A stretch of DNA of 8,330 bases. Origin: Actinomycetes bacterium (GTDB taxonomy: Bacteria; Actinomycetota; Acidimicrobiia; Acidimicrobiales; RAAP-2). How positions within the stretch are numbered: the stretch's first letter is position 1; each line of letters opens with the position of its first letter. The notes below the pieces were generated by a model, which saw only the letters and a list, made by a program, of their open reading frames with translations, ran no database searches and was not told where the DNA came from. The stretch covers positions 1 through 8,330 of the forward strand of contig JAKBAZ010000050.1 of the NCBI GenBank assembly GCA_021826255.1, written 5' to 3'. The translations under genes were made by a program, and so were the position numbers. Shown in pieces: positions 1 through 5,484 of this stretch.

Positions 1-440
1 CGACACCAGAGAGCGCCAAACGCGTCCTCGCGCAACGCCGAGTTCACCGCGAGCGCCTCGGCTCCGTCGAGCCACTCGAAACCGCGCTCTGCCGCGTCGG
101 GTAGTTCGAGGGCGGCTCGAGCGAGCTCCGTTTCGGGACCGGGACGAACCACCGTCAGCGACCCGTTGGCCCGAAATCCAACGGTGGGGACCGCGGAGGC
201 AATCTCTTGCCACAGATCTCGCGCCCGTTGAGCCAGAGCCAACTCCGGCCCCGCGCGCCGACCGCTCACCCAGACCAGTCCGAAGTTTCTCACCGTGGCC
301 CCTCGGGGTAGGTCGTTCCGCTCCACCTGCGTGACGACGGCCCCTCGCTCCAGGGCCACGTAGGCGTGCAGAGTGCCGAGCACTCCCCCACCCACGACGA
401 CGACTCTCTGTCCACCAAGAACGCTCACGGGTCGCGACAC
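1..440 (-). CDS. FAD-dependent amine oxidoreductase (DAO family, TIGR03364/HpnW-like), N-terminal part; C-terminus lies beyond the window
   Basis: About 146 residues are visible. They open with a dinucleotide-binding strand and Gly-rich loop, VVVVGGGVLG (residues 13-22), followed by a helix and an acidic residue at the end of the second strand (E40 in QVER), where the FAD ribose normally binds. The segment ATVRNFGLVW (48-57), followed by SGRRAG, matches my memory of the TIGR03364 family of DAO-type oxidases. That family often sits beside phosphonatase-like hydrolases and is proposed to oxidatively deaminate an aminophosphonate. Neither a phosphonatase nor a phosphonate transporter is visible here, so the substrate is open; another glycine- or amino-acid-oxidase-like activity is possible. 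I chose the GTG at 440: it is the first start after an in-frame TAA upstream and has a TTAGGAG motif 10 bases before it. A second GTG at 428 is further from that motif. The gene follows the unknown protein by 57 bases. Confidence 0.82.
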   Translation of the reverse strand, partial: MSRPVSVLGGQRVVVVGGGVLGTLHAYVALERGAVVTQVERNDLPRGATVRNFGLVWVSGRRAGPELALAQRARDLWQEIASAVPTVGFRANGSLTVVRPGPETELARAALELPDAAERGFEWLDGAEALAVNSALREDAFGALWC

Positions 441-450
441 TACGGCGACA

Positions 451-457
451 CTCCTAA
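451..457 (-). promoter_or_regulatory. Ribosome binding site of the FAD oxidoreductase gene
   Basis: The minus strand reads TTAGGAG here, ending 10 bases before the GTG at 440. It is the only Shine-Dalgarno-like motif in the 57-base gap and favours 440 over the internal GTG at 428. I see no convincing promoter or terminator in the rest of the gap. Confidence 0.55.
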
Positions 458-497
458 CGGCGAGTGACGACCCGGTGACTTACGAGCGACCTCGGGG

Positions 498-1100
498 TCA
501 GCGAAGGGGGGTGACCCATGCGTGCGCCGGAGATCCCGGGGTGGGCGCAGCGTGACGTTCGATGACCACATCCCCGGGCTCTCTACCTAACGTCAGCGGG
601 GCGTCGAGGCACCCCTCGACTCCTCGGGGGTCGAGGTACACGGCGTGCCCGCTCACCGACTTGAGGACGACTGGACCCTCGTCGTCGAGCACCAAAACGA
701 AAGTCATCTCGGCTGCCGGAGCCAGGAGAGAAAAGACCGCTTGGGCACGCCCGGGGTCGCGCCAGTGATTGTCGATGAGGTAACGCACGCGATACCCACG
801 TTCCTCGGCGACGTGAAGACCCGTTCCCCACACCGCCACGACGTAGCCCAGCAACTCTCGCGAGAGCTCGTCACACTCGACCCCGAGGAAGTAGAGATCC
901 TCCACGAGAGTCACCAGGAGTGAGATAAAGGCGCCATCGTCGAGTTCACGCAACCGCCGAGCCCAGGTGGAGCGAACCTCGTGCAATATTCGAACCTGTT
1001 CTGGTGACTCGAGAGAGCGAAGGTCACCCGCGCGGGTTTCGGCGACCGAGGCGAACTGGTCGAAATAGTCGTAGAGACTCTCGGGAGTCCAGTCGGTCAC
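498..1100 (-). CDS. Unrecognised 200-residue protein, translationally coupled to the dehydrogenase upstream
   Basis: I do not recognise this family. The N-terminal 130 residues look mostly helical and rich in acidic and aromatic residues: an amphipathic start (TPESLYDYFDQF), then a hydrophobic stretch around residues 59-70 (ISLLVTLVEDLYF) and another around 84-90 (LGYVVAV). The C-terminal 70 residues look beta-rich (FVLVLDDEGPVVLKSV), suggesting two small domains. No signal peptide or clear membrane span is seen, so it is probably cytosolic. It starts with GTG at 1100, whose bases overlap the TGA of the dehydrogenase gene (GTGA). No Shine-Dalgarno motif precedes it, which points to translational coupling. 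The reading frame is open throughout and competing frames give only low-complexity Arg/Ser/Pro-rich peptides, so I take it as a real gene. A chaperone, partner or regulator of the dehydrogenase is conceivable, but that rests on gene order alone. Confidence 0.8.
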   Translation of the reverse strand: MTDWTPESLYDYFDQFASVAETRAGDLRSLESPEQVRILHEVRSTWARRLRELDDGAFISLLVTLVEDLYFLGVECDELSRELLGYVVAVWGTGLHVAEERGYRVRYLIDNHWRDPGRAQAVFSLLAPAAEMTFVLVLDDEGPVVLKSVSGHAVYLDPRGVEGCLDAPLTLGREPGDVVIERHAAPTPGSPAHAWVTPLR

Positions 1101-2185
1101 CGGCGAGTGAGTCGACTCACGACGTCGTCGACCACCTCGCTCGTTCTCGCCTCTCCGCCCAGATCGAAGGTGCGTACTCCCTCGGCCGCCCCCTCCAAGG
1201 TAGCGTCGCGGAGGCGTTGGCCCGCGTCGCGTAGGGCCGGGTCATCTCGCTGGACCCCGGCGTAGTCGAGAAGTGCCGCTTCGGCGAGCAGCATGGCCAT
1301 CGGGTTGGCCACGTTTTTGCCCTGCAGCGACGGCGCGGTTCCGTGAGGGGCTTCGGCCATGGCGACTCGCGGTCGCAGATCCTCATCGAGCGAGAGCAGA
1401 ACGGATTCGGCTCCGGCAATGGATCCAAACATCGCCAGTACGAGGTCCGACAAGACGTCGCCGTCCCGGTTCAGGGCGGGCATGACGACGGTGCGGTCGA
1501 AGTTCTCGGTCATGAGCCCCGCGTAGGCCGCGTCGACAAGAACCGGCCGGTAGATCACGTCGGGGTGTCGCTTCGCGGCCTCGTCCATCTCCTCTTTCAG
1601 CAGGCCCTCGTACGTCGGAGATACCGTCCACTTGGGACCCCCGTAGACGAGCCCGTGGTTCATCCGCGCCGCCACGAAGGAGAACTCCGCCACTTGACGG
1701 CACACCGATCGTTCGATGCGCTCGGTGCGCCAGGCCACTTCGCCTAACTCCCCGTCGGCGCCCTCTCGACCCTCGGCGGCGCCGTACGCGTCCCCTACCG
1801 CCATACGAATCACCATGATCGGGTGGTGAACCCCCGCGACCGCCGGCGACACACCAGGTATTCGACGCCCCGTTCTCACGATGACCGATCCGTCGATACC
1901 CTCTCGCAACAGCCGATTAGGAGAGCCCACGCCCCCGCGTTCGGGGGGCGTCACCGTCGCCGCTTTGAGACCGAGACCGGTCTCGCTCATCGCCCGGGCG
2001 GCCTCGCGCACCACGTCGTTACCGGTACGCTCGCGGTTCTCGAGTGACAAGTCGAATCGCTGGAGATCAACTTCGACTCCGAGAACGTCGGGATGAAAGA
2101 CTCTCAGCGCCTCGTCGAGAAGCTCTTGGCCGGTTTCGTCACCTTCGGCGACGACGATGGTGGGGGTGGTGTTCACCCCCGCCAC
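1097..2185 (-). CDS. Isocitrate/isopropylmalate dehydrogenase family protein
   Basis: This is a 362-residue member of the metal-dependent beta-decarboxylating dehydrogenases (isocitrate, 3-isopropylmalate, homoisocitrate and tartrate dehydrogenases). Family landmarks appear in order: AEGDETG near the N-terminus (13-19), the substrate loop S88-x-N90-xx-L-R94, R104, R127 and Y134 at the usual substrate-contact positions, K185 (catalytic Lys, in GGPKWTVSP), D218, then D243 and D247 in NRDGDVLSD for the metal, and HGTAP (281-285) plus GKNVANP (289-295) at the coenzyme site. The S-x-N-xx-L-R loop favours an isocitrate-like substrate. The two residues after HGTAP, which are Lys-Tyr in NADP-specific E. 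coli Icd, are S286-L287 here, so coenzyme preference cannot be read off. It is much shorter than E. coli Icd (416 residues). The GTG start at 2185 lies 14 bases after the hydrolase stop and has no clear Shine-Dalgarno motif; an in-frame GTG at 2176 is an alternative. The gene overlaps the next one by GTGA. Confidence 0.88.
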   Translation of the reverse strand: MAGVNTTPTIVVAEGDETGQELLDEALRVFHPDVLGVEVDLQRFDLSLENRERTGNDVVREAARAMSETGLGLKAATVTPPERGGVGSPNRLLREGIDGSVIVRTGRRIPGVSPAVAGVHHPIMVIRMAVGDAYGAAEGREGADGELGEVAWRTERIERSVCRQVAEFSFVAARMNHGLVYGGPKWTVSPTYEGLLKEEMDEAAKRHPDVIYRPVLVDAAYAGLMTENFDRTVVMPALNRDGDVLSDLVLAMFGSIAGAESVLLSLDEDLRPRVAMAEAPHGTAPSLQGKNVANPMAMLLAEAALLDYAGVQRDDPALRDAGQRLRDATLEGAAEGVRTFDLGGEARTSEVVDDVVSRLTRR

Positions 2186-2199
2186 TCTACTGAGGGGTC

Positions 2200-2832
2200 T
2201 TAGGACTCCGAGGGGCGCTGCTCAATGAACTCGAGCCACCGGTGAAGAGCCTCTGATGCCTCGTGGGAGACGTCGTGAGGACCACTAGTACGAAGAGCGA
2301 CGACGTTCGCCCCCGAGTCCATTCGTAGGTAGTGCCACGTGCGGTCCATGAGGTCCTTCGGCATCACTTCGTCATCCACGCTTTGAGCGTGAAACACGCG
2401 AGCGCCGTCGAGAGAACCCGGCTCGGTCGCGAGACCCGCATCGAAGGGAACGGTGCCGTAGAGTAACGCCGCTCCCGCCACGCTCGTGGGGTCCTCCAGC
2501 ACGACCGCTCCCGCGAAAGCGGCACCCCCCGAAAATCCCACGACCACCACTCGCCGGTCCGGGGCCTCTCGGGTTCGCCAGTCTCGAAACCACGCGAGCG
2601 ACGCGTCGAGGGACTCGGGTTGGGGTCGGCCAATGCCCTGGTTTTCGAACCAGGTGTAGCGTCCCGAACCGAGACTGACCGGTCCGCGTAGCGCCACCGT
2701 CTGGTAGGAGTCCGGGATGTGCGCGGCGAGGGCTTGACCGGCGTGCTCATCCGCCCCGCGACCGTGAAGAAGAACAGCCAGGGGGGCCTCGGAGGAGGGG
2801 GCCGGGGACCAGAGGGCGTGGGTACCGCTCAC
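2200..2832 (-). CDS. Alpha/beta-hydrolase, phospholipase/carboxylesterase type
   Basis: The 210-residue length is typical of the small cytosolic esterases of the phospholipase/carboxylesterase (dienelactone hydrolase-like) group. The oxyanion-hole motif LHGRGADE lies at 22-29. The nucleophile elbow is GFSGG, with S101 as nucleophile. The acid is probably D154 in SVDDEVMP, and the histidine is H186 in GPHDVSHE. All triad members are present in the expected order, so the enzyme should be active. No signal peptide is seen. Likely substrates are small carboxylic or thioesters; the natural one cannot be inferred. The GTG start at 2832 is well supported by an AAAGGAG motif 5 bases upstream. The gene follows the non-classical SDR by 59 bases and precedes the dehydrogenase by 14 bases, so it is probably cotranscribed with at least the latter. 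Confidence 0.88.
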   Translation of the reverse strand: MSGTHALWSPAPSSEAPLAVLLHGRGADEHAGQALAAHIPDSYQTVALRGPVSLGSGRYTWFENQGIGRPQPESLDASLAWFRDWRTREAPDRRVVVVGFSGGAAFAGAVVLEDPTSVAGAALLYGTVPFDAGLATEPGSLDGARVFHAQSVDDEVMPKDLMDRTWHYLRMDSGANVVALRTSGPHDVSHEASEALHRWLEFIEQRPSES

Positions 2833-2837
2833 GAAGG

Positions 2838-2844
2838 CTCCTTT
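2838..2844 (-). promoter_or_regulatory. Strong ribosome binding site of the hydrolase gene
   Basis: The minus strand reads AAAGGAG, ending 5 bases before the GTG at 2832. It is one of the two best Shine-Dalgarno motifs in the window and fixes the start. The remainder of the 59-base gap (2845-2891) shows no promoter I would defend. Confidence 0.75.
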
Positions 2845-2891
2845 AACGTTGTCGTGCCGCGACCTTACCGGGAGCTCGATTGACTCGCGTC

Positions 2892-3659
2892 TCAGATTGC
2901 GGGGGACAGTCCGCCGTCGAGTGAGATTCCCACTCCCGTGAGGTAGGACGCTCGGGGCGACACCAGGAAACTCACGAGGTCGGCGAACTCCTCGGGTCGA
3001 CCAAACCGGCCGAGCGGGACCTGATCCTCGCGCGCTCTACGACGATAAAAGTCCTCGAGTGACTCACCCGAGAGCGCCGCTCGCCTCTCCCACTGTCCCG
3101 ACTCGATGAGGCCAATGAGGACGGCGTTGGCCCTCACTCCGTGGGGCGCCCCCTCGCGTGAGAGGGCCTTGGTGAGGGCGAGTCCCGCCGCGCGCGAGGC
3201 GGCCGTGGGGGTCGAGTTCGCCCCCGGGGTTCGAGCCGAAATGGCGAGGACGTTGACGATGCTTCCCCCGTTCTCGATGAGCGCACTCCAGCACAGTCGA
3301 GCTAAACGTTGCGCCGCGATGACTTTTAACTCGAGGTCCGCACGCCACTCGTCGTCGCTCGCCTGGGCCACTGCGAGGGCCAGGGAACGCCCGGCGTTGT
3401 TGACGAGTGCGTCGAGGCGACCGAAGCGTTCAAGAGTCCCCTCGACCACTCGAGCGCAGTCCTCGGCATCGGTCACGTCGGCCCGTAGCGCTAGTCCCGA
3501 GTCGGCCAGGTGGTGCCCGACGCGCGCTACGCGGGCCTCGTCACGCCCGCACACCACGACTCGAGCCCCCTCGTCGACTAGTCGTTGAGCGAGGGCCCAG
3601 CCGACGCCGTCAGTGCCCCCCGTGACGAGAACGACGCGACCTCTCATCTCTAAATCCAC
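2892..3659 (-). CDS. SDR-fold protein lacking the classical catalytic Ser-Tyr-Lys
   Basis: The 255-residue protein has the complete Rossmann fold of a classical short-chain dehydrogenase: VLVTGGTDGVG (10-20) with the TGxxxGxG coenzyme loop, ADVTD (60-64), LVNNAG (85-90), and a C-terminal LTGVGISLDGGL. R39 after the second strand suggests NADP(H). The active site is altered: where classical SDRs have Ser, Tyr and Lys (the segment IVNVLAISARTP then STPTAASRAA) the aligned residues are A139, T152 and R156, and the usual Asn near position 112 is Lys. The spacing between these positions is the standard 13 and 4, so this is substitution and not misalignment or frameshift. I recall actinobacterial SDRs with a similar SRAAGLALTK segment and an IGLIES motif, so it may belong to a conserved non-classical subgroup. 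Catalysis by another mechanism, or a binding role, is possible. The start may be GTG at 3659 or ATG at 3647; neither has a good ribosome site. Confidence 0.85.
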   Translation of the reverse strand: MDLEMRGRVVLVTGGTDGVGWALAQRLVDEGARVVVCGRDEARVARVGHHLADSGLALRADVTDAEDCARVVEGTLERFGRLDALVNNAGRSLALAVAQASDDEWRADLELKVIAAQRLARLCWSALIENGGSIVNVLAISARTPGANSTPTAASRAAGLALTKALSREGAPHGVRANAVLIGLIESGQWERRAALSGESLEDFYRRRAREDQVPLGRFGRPEEFADLVSFLVSPRASYLTGVGISLDGGLSPAI

Positions 3660-3678
3660 GTCGGCAGGCTACCCGAGT

Positions 3679-3694
3679 CGTCCGGCGGAGGACG
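3679..3694 (-). repeat. Small GC-rich hairpin directly after the transglutaminase stop
   Basis: CGTCC and GGACG are perfect 5-bp arms around a 6-base loop, touching the stop codon of the transglutaminase-like gene. No T-run follows, so it is not a standard intrinsic terminator. It could slow decay or attenuate transcription into the SDR gene, or it may be chance in GC-rich DNA. Confidence 0.25.
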
Positions 3695-4534
3695 TCAGTG
3701 AACTCTCGTCATCTCCACCACGACGCCGAGTCCGCTGGCGTGGGGGCCCTGGTAGATGCCGCGCAGGGGCGCGACGTCGTCGTAGTCTCGCCCGTGGCCG
3801 ACGACCACGTGCCGGGCCGTCTCGGCGACTCCGTTCGTGGGATCAACTCCCGTCCACTCGCCGGCGAAGTACTCCACCCAGGCGTGTGACTCCCCCGCGA
3901 TCCACTCCCCTACCTCGGGGTCTCGACCGGGGTAGAGGTAGCCCGACACGTACCGCGCGGGTATGTCGAGCCGACGCAGTAGCGCAATCGTGACGTGGGT
4001 GATGTCTTGGCACACCCCGCGTCGACTGTTCCACACTTCGGCCGCGGTGGCCGACACGCTGGTCGAACCCGGTTCGTACGTAATCCAGCCACGAACCCAC
4101 TCGCACAGGGTGTCCACCACGTCGTGAACGCCCCCGCCGGCCACGTCTCGAGGATCGATTCCGACCGAGTCGAGCGAGGTTCGAGGCGTCGCCGTGAGGT
4201 ACTCCGCGTAGCGATCGCGCAGTCGGGGATCGCGTAATTCCCGCCAGTCCAGCGCGACGGGGCGCGGCGGGGCCCAACTCTCGAGGGCGCTCGTCGCTTC
4301 GACGTCGAGACGCTCGTGGGGTTCTTGAACGTCGAAGGTGGTCACCACCGTCCCGAAGTAGTCAACGTAGGTCGCGAGGGGCACGTTGGGAGAGAGCGAC
4401 ACCTGAGAAGTGGAGACTCGCTGGCCCGGCCCGGAACGAGGTGTCACCCGGGCTTCGTTGTAGGAGGCGCTGGCGTAACCGGCGTAGGAAAACCCCGTGT
4501 GGTGTCGTACCCGCAGGCCCAAACGTTCACTCAC
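3695..4534 (-). CDS. Bacterial transglutaminase-like cysteine protease (COG1305 type)
   Basis: The 279-residue protein has a beta-rich N-terminal domain typical of bacterial transglutaminase-like proteins (residues 5-80, starting LGLRVRHHTGFSY) and a papain-like transglutaminase core (about 136-235). The catalytic triad is complete: C175 in RRGVCQDITH, H217 in GESHAWVEYF and D231 in GVDPTNG. Bacterial members usually act as peptidases or amidases. There is no signal peptide or membrane segment, so it is probably cytosolic. The frame is open up to a GTG at 4555, but I prefer the GTG at 4534: it overlaps the alpha-E stop as GTGA, has GGGAGG 7 bases upstream, and puts the family's usual N-terminus at the start. 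As the third gene of the ATP-grasp/alpha-E module, it is predicted to cleave or remove the amide-linked product made by the ATP-grasp partner. That role is inference from comparative genomics. Confidence 0.92.
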   Translation of the reverse strand: MSERLGLRVRHHTGFSYAGYASASYNEARVTPRSGPGQRVSTSQVSLSPNVPLATYVDYFGTVVTTFDVQEPHERLDVEATSALESWAPPRPVALDWRELRDPRLRDRYAEYLTATPRTSLDSVGIDPRDVAGGGVHDVVDTLCEWVRGWITYEPGSTSVSATAAEVWNSRRGVCQDITHVTIALLRRLDIPARYVSGYLYPGRDPEVGEWIAGESHAWVEYFAGEWTGVDPTNGVAETARHVVVGHGRDYDDVAPLRGIYQGPHASGLGVVVEMTRVH

Positions 4535-5484
4535 AACGCCCCCTCCCAGTTCCACGACACCGCGTCATCATGACGGAAGTAGCGGTCCGTCACGGCGTCG
4601 GTGACTCGAGTACACGTCACTTCGAGCATGGTGAGCAGTTCACTCAATTGGTCGTTGACGTCGTCTGAGGTCAAGTACTCGAGCGTCGTCCGAGCGCGAT
4701 GCAGGGCGTGGCGGGCGCTGTCGCCCGCGGTGGCGCGTTGGCCCCCGGGCGAGATCTCCACGAGACACTCGTCCGCGCGCAAGAGACCAAAGAGCGCCGA
4801 ACGGGGAAAGTTGCGATCGAGGAGCAAAAAGCCCGCCACTCCACCGGCGTCGTGGATCTCGACTCCGGACCTCATATACGCCTCCATGGCCCCCGCCGCC
4901 CGAAGAAAGGCCACCCAGTCGGGCGCCACTCGTTCGTTCACGACTCGGCCTCGCAAGAGCCGGGCCACCATGTCGATTCGTTCCAGCGTGCGCCCGAGCA
5001 CGAGGTAGTGCCACCCCTCGTCGTGGCTCATGGTGGCGTCGGCCACACCGGCGAGGAGCGCGCATCTCTCTCTGACGTAGGCCAAGTAGTTCGCGGGGCC
5101 CCGTAGACGCGCCTCGGCCTCCCTCGCCGGAAGCTCGTGGCGAGTGGCGTTGAGGGCGACCCAGACCTCGGAGGAAATCACGTCGCGACTCCGCCGGGCG
5201 TTGTCGTGGGCCGCGCTCAACGCTCCGGCGATGGAGTTGGGGTTCTCTGAGTCATAGACGATGGTCTGCAGGGTCGGTTCGAGACGAGCCGCACCCGAGG
5301 GCGCGTCGACGCCGAGGATGGCTAGGAGGCTCTGGCAAGTGGCCCGCTCGTCATTTCGGGGGTCCTCCACCATGCGGTGGACGTAGGTGTCGACCATGCG
5401 GGCGGTGTCGTCGGCTCGTTCGATGTAGCGACCGAGCCAGAAGAGAGATTCAGCCAAGCGCGACAACATCGCCCGATCGCTCAC
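4531..5484 (-). CDS. Alpha-E domain protein (DUF403, COG2307)
   Basis: This all-helical 317-residue protein has the signature start LSRLAESLFWLGRYIERADD (7-26), then further family blocks: SENPNSI (79-85), AHDNARRSRD (92-101), TMSHDEGWHYLVLGRTLERI (151-170) and LLDRNFPRS (221-229). The repeated Glu-rich helices, with one E per helix as in WxxGRxxER, give the family its name. No enzymatic activity is established for the family. It almost always occurs beside, or fused to, the circularly permuted ATP-grasp protein and is thought to assist it. The GTG at 5484 overlaps the ATP-grasp stop as GTGA. Family members often begin at the Met equivalent to M6 (ATG at 5469), which is an alternative start. 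The downstream junction is again GTGA, so the three proteins are probably made in fixed proportion. Confidence 0.93.
   Translation of the reverse strand: MSDRAMLSRLAESLFWLGRYIERADDTARMVDTYVHRMVEDPRNDERATCQSLLAILGVDAPSGAARLEPTLQTIVYDSENPNSIAGALSAAHDNARRSRDVISSEVWVALNATRHELPAREAEARLRGPANYLAYVRERCALLAGVADATMSHDEGWHYLVLGRTLERIDMVARLLRGRVVNERVAPDWVAFLRAAGAMEAYMRSGVEIHDAGGVAGFLLLDRNFPRSALFGLLRADECLVEISPGGQRATAGDSARHALHRARTTLEYLTSDDVNDQLSELLTMLEVTCTRVTDAVTDRYFRHDDAVSWNWEGAL
4542..4547 (-). promoter_or_regulatory. Ribosome binding site that decides the transglutaminase start
   Basis: The minus strand reads GGGAGG, 7 bases before the GTG at 4534 and inside the end of the alpha-E gene. A start at 4555 would place this motif inside its own coding region, so it argues for 4534. 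Confidence 0.65.

Noticed and set aside
3106..3588. Plus-strand open frame of 160 codons
   Set aside because: It is antisense to the SDR-fold gene and its product is Ala/Arg/Ser-rich with no fold-like pattern.
2892..3659. Frameshift or pseudogene as explanation for the missing SDR catalytic residues
   Set aside because: The frame is continuous, the motif spacing is exactly standard on both sides and the C-terminal blocks are intact, so this is substitution in a maintained gene.
4535..4555. Longer start of the transglutaminase-like protein at GTG 4555
   Set aside because: It would bury the GGGAGG ribosome site inside the gene and add a Gly-rich stretch. The GTG at 4534 forms the same GTGA overlap as the preceding junction.
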